Shown in pieces: positions 20,170 through 27,792 of a stretch of DNA of 27,792 nt. The notes under the pieces were generated by a model. It ran no database searches. It saw only the letters and a program-made list of their open reading frames with translations, and was not told where the DNA came from. Source of the DNA: Apostichopus californicus (taxonomy: Eukaryota > Echinodermata > Holothuroidea > Aspidochirotida > Stichopodidae); NCBI GenBank assembly GCA_020650975.1, contig JAIPMN010002509.1, positions 1 through 27,792 of the forward strand. Direction: 5' to 3'. A program made the position numbers and the translations under genes. Position 1 is the first letter of the stretch. Every line of letters starts with the position of its first letter.

Positions 20170-22620
20170 TATGAAGGTTCAGCTGATTCCCTTTGTAAAG
20201 TCAGTAATACATGTATGTTAACGAAAGGAAATAATGGTCAAGTTGAGGTTCACGATCAGCAATTTTGGTATTTTTCCTTGGAGATAACAACTTACCACAC
20301 ATTGGAAGATATTGCTATGTTAGGCTAAATACTCTTGAGTATAGCTTGGTGTGCAGTGTAGGCCTGGATAAGTCACTATGGCAACCTACCTACCTTGAGA
20401 TGACCATGTTTGGTATGTTCTCAAAAATTAAGTCATGTAAGCTTATCATAAGCCTGCTCCAAGGCTGAGCCCACTTTGTCCTATTGGGGCAAATGCAAGT
20501 CCCTACCCCTCAAGTCTGAATCAAGTCCACAGAACCCCATCAGAGTTGATGGGAGGGGTGGGGGAGGGAATGTAAAATAGGAGAAATAAGACTTTAGCAG
20601 AGAACAAAAAATAGAGTCCTATGTTTCTATGTGATGGAAAGTTATAATGTTCTGAGCACAGAGGAAAATGGTCTCAATCTGGACTCAAGAACTTTAACGT
20701 CATCTGAAATATTTGGGTGCTCTATTTGTTTGACTTTCTACATTATAAACCAAGTATTGATAGCTAGTGTTTCTAGACTTAGGTATTTTTAACTTTCATT
20801 TTATTATAATTATTTTTTTAATTGGAATTTCATGTGGTAGGCAAAATTTAGGGGAAGATACATTTTAATAATTGGATATTTATGAATGTTTTTGATGATT
20901 TAGCAACAGTGAGGTAGGAAGAGTATCTCTCAATGAGATACTGCGGCACTGTTTGGGATCGGGGCTATTGTACCAATGAAAGCATTTTGAAAGGTTTTTT
21001 GATTAAGCCCTTCCCTCACAAGGGACTCATTTATAATTAGGGGTCTTCCTCTGTGGACAGCTATGGCATTGTTTTTAATTACCATAGGCAGAGTCTGAGT
21101 CATCAGCTGCCATACTAGTAATCCATTGCAAAACTGTCATAAAAGCTGTTTCCATATTACAATCGACTCCATCATGCATTGAAATGGAAAGCTTACAAGC
21201 CCACACTGTACATGTATGTATTGCATGTATGTATTTGACAAGCTTCAATTATTAACGACAACTTGCATCTAAGTCATATTGTTACAAGTGCAGCACGAGG
21301 CTGCATGACTATGCAGGCTCAATTTCATGTTTCATGATAGAAGAGAACTCTTTCAACACATTCACTGGGATGGACGGTGAGATTGTGCTGTAGATGGATT
21401 TCATATTCTCTCCATATTAGGAATGCCTTCGATACTCAGAATGTCGGAATCTTACATGACTCAGAGGCCAGGTTAATTGTACCGTTTATGGAATGGGTTC
21501 TTCTTGGTGATCTGGTTTTATTCAGTTTAAAAGGACTCAAGCTTGAGGATACATGTAAACAGGATTTGTCCAGCTAGACTACACTTACTCGTGTGTGAAG
21601 AACTGGAACAAATTCGGCAGAGTCTGTTGTATAGTGTCTCTAGTAGATCTCGGTTTCCCCTGAGTCATCCTCTGTGGAGAGAGGACCATCGTTGCCAAGG
21701 TGATATTGTCCTTTGTAACAGCCACACAGAGATAACATCAGTTTTAATATTTTCATTACATGGGATTGCGATTGGGAGAGTATTTGTGAATTAAGGGAGT
21801 AGTATTCAAGCAAGATAATATCAAAGTTATATTCATCATCACTTACTTGTCTCCACACGATTACTGGACTCTATGATGCTGGACTGATTGCTATGCATTG
21901 GATAAGTCACAGTAACTACCAATACTTCTATCAGCTGCTCTCCCATGCTGCAGCAGTCCTTTTTATTGCTGAGCGTGTTTATTTCATTGGTTGTCACCTC
22001 TGCATAATGTTATAGTAATTTTTAAAGAGGAATATTTTATAGCTGAGGAAACGATCCATTTTCTTTGCTGGAATATATTAGGCGTAATTAATTCTTCAGA
22101 GTTCCTCTTGTTTGGTTCAAGAAGAAGTACTGAAGAAAAACTCAAGAAAACTTAAAGTCATTTCAAATAAATCTGTTTTTTTTTTAAATAATTTGATTGG
22201 GATTATTGAATCCTAAATATCTGATTTATTCATAGAATATAGTTAGACCTGATGTAACACCATAAATTTGGATTAAATGAATGTATCATATATATTTATT
22301 TGGATGTTCCATGCTTTGCATAATCTGATGCAAACCTTCCCTACTGTCTTCTTTGCAACATGTAAATAAATACTGCAGTTTCTAATACTTTGAATATACC
22401 AGCTATTTTAGATGGATATCTTGTCTTTGAATTGTTTAAAAGTGGAACATTATTACAAGCTCATAAATCAAAGATGATATTTGTGAATTTTAATACAATT
22501 TTCAAATTAACTAGATAATACAACCCAACAGTGTTTGGACTTGTGACCTTTTGACAAGTTTAACAGTTGATAATAATACCAAATCAAGGTTAATTACTGT
22601 ACAGAACCGACAGTACACCA
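20170..22620. other. Long non-coding stretch, no gene seen
   Basis: A two-copy 13-base repeat (catgtatgtattg) lies at about 21211-21236 and poly-T at about 22175-22185. Short open frames around 21377-21858 lie on both strands with no recognisable domain or splice pattern. Confidence 0.4.
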
Positions 22621-22983
22621 AAGTATTTAAGTGACTGTTGCTGGTCTCTGCTGTGCAGCATATATATACGTTCAAGAAGGACACTGTGTGTGTTCCTGGC
22701 GACAGTTTCTGCTACCGAGAATCAATGTTGATTGTCTTGTACATTTGCATGCTCCGCTCTGCATGCACCTAACCTCGAACGGCAGTGTTAACAGTCTACT
22801 CATACAGCAGGATGAAGTCTCGGCCATGTTCCTAGAACTCTTGTGAGACAGACCTAAAGTAAAACTTGAAAAGAAATATTCTGCATGGTCATGAATCCCT
22901 CAGTTGGATAGTTTTGAACTTGATCCGATATAGCTTCCTCACTCGGAAGTTAAGAGGAAGGACATAACCGTTGCTGCGTGACT

Positions 22984-23098
22984 ATGGCTTCGGTCGCTGT
23001 ATGGTTGGTAGAAGCTCTGCAAGATTTGAGTAGTTATTATTTCATCGTCGTCAACTCGCCAGATTGTCTTCCTCTCGGTCAATGTTCATCATCTCTTT
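22984..23098 (+). CDS. Candidate first coding exon A of the Sec14/RhoGEF gene
   Basis: An ATG in good Kozak context (A at -3, G at +4) follows an in-frame TAA about 30 bases upstream, so the start is bounded. The frame runs 38 codons (MASVAVWLVEALQDL then S-S-Y-Y-F-I-V-V-N) plus one base to a GTAAGT donor at 23099, with a non-consensus T at exon position -1. The leftover base makes it phase 1, which matches the acceptor phase of the exon at 27584. The N-terminal part is hydrophobic, but I do not recognise it. MCF2L-type genes are known to use several alternative first exons, so a poorly conserved N-terminus would be normal. Phase agreement has a one-in-three chance of being accidental. Confidence 0.3.
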
Positions 23099-23133
23099 GT
23101 AAGTACGACTGCTTTCATGTATTATTCATCCTG

Positions 23134-23155
23134 TCTCTCTCTCTCTCTCTCTCTC
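23134..23155. repeat. (TC)n microsatellite
   Basis: Eleven TC dinucleotides in a row, just downstream of the GTAAGT donor candidate. Confidence 0.95.
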
Positions 23156-23436
23156 CTCGGGTAATTTATGCACTCGAAGAGTGACGCAAATGCCTTTCAA
23201 GCAATTATGCTCGTTCGGGAAGAAACCTACAGTGTGATGCGGCATTGCCAGTTGTGGTTATAATACTGACATACAAGTCCTGTATCTGATTATTCACTAC
23301 AGTGCATATTAAGCCTCGATTTCCATATCAGGCTATGTGCATCTTCGGCGAGAGTATTCCTCCCTCGCTGGTTGTTCTGATCCATCAAGTGATATTCATT
23401 TTTTGTCGGTAAAAAGGGAGAATTGGGCAAAAAAAA

Positions 23437-23527
23437 ATGACAAATTATTCTATCTTACAATTTTTGGCGTGCGGATACAATCCTGCCTTTGATGATTCTC
23501 ACGTTTCCGGTTTCGGAATGTGTTCAG
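23437..23527 (+). CDS. Candidate first coding exon B of the Sec14/RhoGEF gene
   Basis: An ATG with A at -3 follows an A-run, with an in-frame TAA (about 23410) upstream. Thirty codons (M-T-N-Y-S-I-L-Q-F-L-A-C-G-Y-N-P-A-F-D-D...) plus one base lead to a strong donor, TTCAG|GTGAGT (GT at 23528-23529). It is also phase 1 and would join the 27584 exon through the split codon G|AT (Asp). The donor is better than that of candidate A, but the coding potential is modest. A and B could be alternative first exons, or one or both could be chance. Confidence 0.3.
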
Positions 23528-23634
23528 GTGAGTCGAAGATGTTAACACCGTCTGTGATTACATCTAGAGCTGCTGAAGCCAGCTGTGAGAGGTGTTGTAA
23601 CTTTTGGATAATTAAAAGATGGGTTTTTGTGTAA

Positions 23635-23960
23635 TCTTAGCGCAGTTGGGGTAACATGCCTCTATTTTTCATCCAATTTAAATTAAGTCTCTGTACTACA
23701 GCTTTGAGGGAGTGTCTATGTAGACTGAATGTCAAGGATAGGAATCTTTTAAGTAAATTTACAGTACAATGTTTGAGAAATTCATGTATCCTAACCAGTC
23801 ATCTAGTAAATGGAAGCAAGGAAAGTATATTGTTTTTGTTGTTATATAGTTAATACTTTATAGTGATAGATTTGGTGACTTAGACTTCTGTACTGGTGGT
23901 ACAATGAACTAACTATGTAGAAATGGCAAAACCTAATGGGCTGATCAGATAGATGATGTG
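23635..23960. other. Non-coding stretch, no gene seen
   Basis: Probably intronic if the downstream gene starts at 22984 or 23437. No signal recognised apart from a 65-codon chance frame at 23656-23853. Confidence 0.35.
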
Positions 23961-23962
23961 CT

Positions 23963-24370
23963 GAAGGATATATGTCCATGTCTGCAAGGATATATATATC
24001 CATGTCCCAGGGGATATGCCATATCCCGTAAAGATGTGTCTATGTCATGAAGGGATATGTCCATGTATTGTGGATAGGTCATAAAGGATTATGTCCATGT
24101 CCTGAAGGATATGTCCATATCTGGAGGAGATATGTTCACGTAATGAAGGGATATGTCCATGTATGGTGGATAGGTCCTAAAGGTTATGTCCATATCCTGA
24201 AGGATATGTCCATATCTGGAGGAGATATGTCCATGTAATGAAGGGATATGACCATATCCTGAAGAGATTTGTCCATGTCAGGATATGCCCATGTTATAAA
24301 TGGATATGTTCAAACTGATGGATATCTCCTTAAGGATATTTCCCCATGTCTTGGATGGATATGCCAAATT
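23963..24370. repeat. Minisatellite with higher-order structure
   Basis: Degenerate units of about 18-21 bases built on ggatatgtccatgtc fill about 400 bases. Within it a higher-order unit repeats, starting atgaagggatatg at 24047, 24143 and 24238. The first two units are 96 and 95 bases long and closely similar through tggataggtc, ctgaaggatatgtccat and ctggaggagatatgt. The third breaks down after about 25 bases. Because the first unit is a multiple of three, a repetitive open frame (G-Y-V-H motifs) spans it. This is a by-product, not a protein. Confidence 0.9.
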
Positions 24371-24870
24371 TTCATATCACTGAAATAAAGTATAGGGGAA
24401 AGGATGATAGCAAAGGAGTGAGCCGGGAGTGAGAGTTTCCGTAGAACTCTCGCTTCAATGTGACATTCGCAGCAGTTGTACAAATGCGAGAATTAGTGAC
24501 ATCACACGTGAGCAGTGAGTTATCTTCTGTAATAGTTTCATGGTGTACCTGACAAAAGTAATATTTATTGAACATTACCTTGAAACGATGATAAGCCTTG
24601 ATTTAAAAAAGAATATTGACAAGAGTTAGCAGATAGTAAGTATACACTAAACTATTCAGGTACGTGGGACCTCCAGGATTTCATAAAGGGTGAGGTGTAG
24701 CATGTATGCATGGGTTCATTGAAAAATTGAAACCTATTTTACTATGTAGGGGAGTCTGGATGCATGCTACCTGTACATATTAACGCAAGGTTGTGCTAAT
24801 AACTACTTTTTGAATTTTTTCTGTGAGGTTGCAAGGAGTGGATATCCCCATCCCTTTCCTGAATCCATAG
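24371..24870. other. Non-coding stretch, no gene seen
   Basis: No repeat or coding signal recognised apart from the words tcctgaatccat and close variants near 24857, 24888 and 24942, which mark small local duplications. Confidence 0.35.
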
Positions 24871-24926
24871 TACTCCATATATAATACTCCCTGAATCTAA
24901 ATGTGTTTCACTGGACCTATAAAGCA
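24871..24926 (+). repeat. Direct repeat flanking SINE copy 2, left copy
   Basis: Begins tactccatatataatactcc and ends ggacctataaagca. Its partner is at 25236-25292, with three substitutions and one extra base. The two copies start 365 bases apart, with the SINE between them. Confidence 0.9.
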
Positions 24927-24976
24927 GCATCCCAATCACTTCCCTGAATCCATGGTTGGTACTTGGTTGATACTTA

Positions 24977-25220
24977 GGAGTGTTAGCTCATTGGTTAACG
25001 TTGGTGCAATTCAATCATAAGGTCCCGAGTTCGAGCTGCCTTGCAATCATAAGGTATGTCGTCCAGTTACAGAGTTGTTGACAATTGCCAATTCATAATC
25101 ATGGACATTAAATATGAATCTAAGAAAATGACTTCGGTCAGCTTGCATCTTTGATAAGCCAATGATGTCTTCTTCGCGAGTTCCTGCTTGCAGGAGGATC
25201 TAAAATACATACATAAAAAC
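24977..25220 (+). mobile_element. tRNA-derived SINE, copy 2
   Basis: Starts GGAGTGTTAGCTCATTGG with the A box at 24983-25000 and the B box GAGTTCGAGCT at 25027-25037. The body (gtatgtcgtccagttacaga and on) matches copy 1 at about nine bases in ten. The 3' part is a single arm, aagccaatgatgtcttcttc to cttgcaggaggatcta (25156-25202), followed by an (ATAC)n tail. Copy 1 carries this arm twice, in inverted orientation. No clear target-site duplication is visible immediately next to the element. Confidence 0.85.
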
Positions 25221-25235
25221 ACACATACTGTACTG

Positions 25236-25292
25236 TACTCCATATATAACACTTCCTGAATCTAAATGTGTTTTCATTGGACCTATAAAGCA
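25236..25292 (+). repeat. Direct repeat flanking SINE copy 2, right copy
   Basis: Partner of 24871-24926, starting just after the SINE tail. At 56-57 bases it is too long for an ordinary SINE target-site duplication. A pre-existing tandem duplication with the SINE inserted inside one unit is the simplest reading. Confidence 0.9.
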
Positions 25293-25710
25293 ACAGTAAT
25301 GGAGTGTTTGATGCTGTTATTCTATACATATTAGATCAGCACGTAACTAAATTAACATAGTATTTTATGTGTAAAATCTTACCCAGGTGAGATTCATGTG
25401 TTTGACCTTTACAGTGGGATATTGTACTTCATTCAGAATTAAAGGTTAGAGCTGGAAGGGCTGTAAGTCAGTGGGGGCACAGTGCTGAAAGGTTACTATA
25501 TTGTGTAGGCTTAGGAGAGTAGAGTGCATATGTTGAATGGAAACAGGTATTAAGTACCCAGGTTAACAATTACCCAGATAGTCACATTTTGGAGTTTAAT
25601 CTTATCATGTGTTTCTGGTTACTTTACCCTTTTTCTCAATTTATCTGTCCGTAACCTTCAACAATTGGTAATATTACGTCTCCCATTGACCCCCTTTGGG
25701 GAAACAGCCA
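25293..25710. other. Non-coding stretch, no gene seen
   Basis: Nothing recognised. The sequence tcagtgggggcacagtg at about 25469 resembles 13968-13984, but it is too short to interpret. Confidence 0.35.
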
Positions 25711-25758
25711 TTCCTCCCGTCTGTTCCTCCCGTCTGTTCCTCCCGTCTGTTCTTCCCG
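25711..25758. repeat. 13-bp tandem repeat, 3.7 copies
   Basis: Three perfect copies of ttcctcccgtctg (25711-25723, 25724-25736, 25737-25749), then a partial ttcttcccg. Perfect identity points to recent expansion. Confidence 0.95.
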
Positions 25759-25925
25759 AAGCTGCCATTCTTACGTCCTACTAACATGACTTCTAGCTAA
25801 GATCTTCATCTGCTCAAATCGTGTTGGTGGTTTCAGCATTCTACATTAAGTTTTTAGAACAATATGTGGTTATGTGCGACCAGGGACATTGCCCACTTTC
25901 TCTTTCTTCTAAGAGAGGCATAGTG

Positions 25926-26232
25926 GGTGCTGTTTCCGAGTGAATAAAGGCGGTGGTATTAAAAGCAATGAGGATTTAGCAATCGGGAGGTTCCATACCC
26001 AGCCGGGTCATAGTAAGGTGGGTTTTTTATTCTAGAGCAATCTATGCTTTTCCCACCTGAAATGACTTTCTAACTTGAAAAGATTCCAAATTTGAGTTTA
26101 AAATGTTGAATTGGAAGCCACCCGACGTGTAAGTTGTAATCCATAAGCCCTTGCAGGTTTCTCCCACATTTGTGGTCGCTTAAGTAGCGTCGTAGAAATA
26201 ACTGCTGGTTATTATATTATTATTATTATATA
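25926..26232 (+). mobile_element. SINE with class II tRNA (Ser/Leu-like) head and (ATT)n tail
   Basis: The sequence ttccgagtgaataaaggcg (25933-25951) matches the A-box region of class II tRNAs (GCCGAGTGGTTAAGGCG in Ser and Leu tRNAs). About 40 bases later ggttccatacc (25989-25999) fits a B box with three changes. The body runs about 200 bases through cccttgcaggtttctcccac and agtagcgtcgtagaaataac to an attattattat tail at about 26209-26230. The head, body and microsatellite-tail layout is that of a SINE. It shares no sequence with the SINE at 24977, so it is a second family. The exact 5' end and target-site duplications were not found. Confidence 0.65.
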
Positions 26233-27583
26233 AGTCAGAAGCTTCCATAAGACGATTGAATGCTACATGCTGCTACAAAATACAAGGCCTTTCCAATTCA
26301 TTTCTTTCAATACTGCACGGCGAAGGACATTCAGAAATACCCCGTTCTAATCAAACTGACTGAAGCTGAAGATTTCTAAGAGCTCCTTGGAGGTAGATTG
26401 TGTAGTAACTAAACATTGAAGAAGATATTTAATATTTACTTTGATGAACCGGGGGCAAAATCTTGCAGCTATATATAAGTTGCCCTTTTCATCACTCAAT
26501 GAGAGCAAATTAAATACATTCGTCCTTTTGGTAGATCTGCACGTTACTCACGCCTAAAGCGTTTTCGTCTCATACGAGCATCTGGGAAATCATCAGACTA
26601 TACGATATGAGGCAGTTGAGAGGCAAGAAATTTTGAGATATCACCATTTCATATTTTAGTGAAGGAGGCCCTGATGGAAATGTGATTTAGCTAATGGACC
26701 GTTGAGATATTATGATTTATTTCTCTACTCGCTTACATGTCTCCACTAAATGTACTTCCCTAATTTACATATTAAAGTTCTAACTGGTAACATTTTTAAC
26801 ATGTTACATTTGAGCACATGTGGTAAAATTTTGGCATTTTAGTATTTCATTTAACATTTTAACAGTTTAGTATTGCAGAAAACGCAGATATTCTGTGGAT
26901 ATATGTTTACAGAAAAACTATGATATTAACATACTTTAATTTAATGAATTACCTGTAGTGGTCATGAACTTGACCCTCAAATGTATCACATTATGATATT
27001 TATTCAGTACTTGTTAAAACTTGAAATTATGTCTTCACTGTTACATTAAATATTCTCATGTTTGAAAATGTGGCAAAGATTTAATAAGTCATTTGGCTTT
27101 ATGGTATATTTTCTAACTACAGTCATAGCAATTGGAACCTCAATATATGCATGTTATATAGTTGCACCTTGACTGTACAAATTCTACAGTGGTACAGTAT
27201 ATGTTTTTTTTTCCTGTTTGCAAGTGTTTCCTGTTAATTTCTAGATACTCGCAGTTTTTACCATGTTTGTGGTTAACACTGTCTACGTGACAACAGGAAT
27301 TAGGCCAGTACATGTCCAACCCACTATTAACCACTCACCACGTTATGGGGGTTTGTTTACTTGAGTACTCCCACTGTTTGCCATAGATCTATCTCTATTA
27401 TTGTTATAAATGAAATTGGTACACACTTGAAAAATTCTTCAAATGATTGATTTTATATCATTTTCCTCATCGTAGTGTGGAATTGTTGCACTAAATCCTT
27501 TTCATATTTCCTTCTTTTTCTATTTTTGTTGTAGTTTGTGGTCTATCACAAAATATTTAACTGTTGAATTTGATTTCTTTCAG
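26233..27583. other. Non-coding stretch, probably intron
   Basis: A/T-rich sequence leading into the splice acceptor at 27583. No repeats of note and no open frame with support. Confidence 0.45.
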
Positions 27584-27661
27584 ATGACTCCTTCACCATA
27601 ATGGAGTTCCCAGTTACTGATGTGGCCAAGTCACTTCAGAGCAGAATAGCATACATAGCTG
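27584..27661 (+). CDS. Coding exon: start of Sec14/CRAL-TRIO domain of a Dbl-family RhoGEF (MCF2L/DBS- or TRIO-like)
   Basis: A strong acceptor (tgatttctttcag, AG at 27582-27583) opens a 78-base exon that closes at a near-perfect donor, G|GTAAGTAC (GT at 27662). It is phase 1 at both ends and reads D-S-F-T-I-M-E-F-P-V-T-D-V, then AKSLQSRIAYIAG with a split codon G|GN that gives another glycine. The end fits the stretch leading into the Sec14/CRAL-TRIO domain of Dbl-family Rho exchange factors. In both MCF2L/DBS and TRIO/kalirin an Asp-Val/Ile, a Leu and then (R/K)-x-A-(Y/F)-x-S-G-G precede the first core strand. The I-M..P..(D)(V) spacing looks a little closer to MCF2L. In the family this domain binds phosphoinositides and restrains the downstream DH-PH module that activates Rho GTPases at membranes. 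The remaining exons must lie to the right. A second Met (27601) in good Kozak context allows the protein to begin inside this exon. The assignment rests on recalled family motifs over only about 26 residues. Confidence 0.6.
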
Positions 27662-27716
27662 GTAAGTACTATTTCAGAAATCATTCTGGTAAAAATGGTT
27701 TGCATATTGCAAATCC

Positions 27717-27739
27717 GGGGGGCGGGGGGTGGGGGGGGG
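27717..27739. repeat. G-run cluster in the intron after the Sec14 exon
   Basis: Runs of six, six and nine G separated by single bases, 55 bases after the donor. G-triplets near donors can act as intronic splicing enhancers and this tract could form a quadruplex. Similar runs elsewhere in the window show it may be plain simple sequence. Confidence 0.8.
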
Positions 27740-27792
27740 CAGGACATATTTTCCTCACATCCTCACTTACCTTTCCCATCACAACATAAGCA

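Larger units (their letters stand above)
22625..23530 (+). promoter_or_regulatory. Relatively CpG-rich segment, possible promoter/5' exon region
   Basis: Against an otherwise CpG-poor background this segment has frequent CpG. About eight lie in 22965-23080 (ccg, gcg, and several tcg), with more at 22740-22830 and 23340-23530. It also contains two ATG-initiated frames that end at splice-donor-like sites. Together this suggests the 5' end of a transcription unit running to the right. No TATA box or initiator is clear enough to call. The (TC)n tract at 23134-23155 lies within it. Confidence 0.35.

Noticed and set aside
19988-20328. Glycine-rich plus-strand and proline-rich minus-strand frames
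   Set aside because: Both are translations of the purine-rich minisatellite at 20050-20160.
24047-24238. Repetitive open frame with G-Y-V-H motifs
   Set aside because: It translates the minisatellite; the frame survives only because the first higher-order unit is 96 bases.

Overview
This window looks like non-coding DNA from an animal nuclear genome, most likely a marine invertebrate deuterostome such as an echinoderm. I infer this from an A/T-rich background (about 37% GC by eye), metazoan splice signals, LINE, SINE and hAT remnants, many short tandem repeats, homopolymer C/G runs and a 10-N assembly gap. There are no operons, Shine-Dalgarno sites or long open frames. Most open frames over 60 codons are chance or cross repeats. 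The species assignment is a guess.

Layout. (a) 1-4420: background with a decayed LINE reverse-transcriptase C-terminus (minus strand, about 708-941) and one unidentified candidate coding exon (minus, 1868-2086). (b) 4425-4712: a tRNA-derived SINE on the minus strand whose 3' end forms a near-perfect 50-bp foldback palindrome. (c) 4713-12229: gene-poor DNA with C/G runs and weak tRNA-like relics. (d) 12230-13545: a 5'-truncated CR1/Jockey-type LINE on the minus strand. A 371-bp hAT-type MITE with perfect 8-bp target-site duplications sits inside its 3' UTR. (e) 13620-13770: a cluster of five copies of one 13-bp word in both orientations. (f) 14865-20160: several unrelated tandem repeats and the assembly gap, which has duplicated sequence on both sides. 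(g) 22600-23530: a relatively CpG-rich segment with two candidate first coding exons on the plus strand. (h) 23960-24370: a minisatellite with a 95-96-bp higher-order unit. (i) 24870-26235: a second copy of the foldback SINE family, flanked by 56-bp direct repeats, then a different SINE with a class II tRNA (Ser/Leu-like) head and an (ATT)n tail. (j) 27584-27661: one well-bounded coding exon (plus strand).

The most gene-like feature is the exon at 27584-27661. Its end (R-I-A-Y-I-A-G plus a split glycine codon) fits the start of the Sec14/CRAL-TRIO domain of Dbl-family Rho exchange factors (MCF2L/DBS or TRIO/kalirin). The rest of that gene should lie beyond the right edge, and the two candidate first exons upstream both join it in frame. 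No complete gene is present, and I found no convincing evidence of an undescribed molecular system. The most unusual structures are the foldback SINE tail and the nested hAT-in-LINE arrangement.
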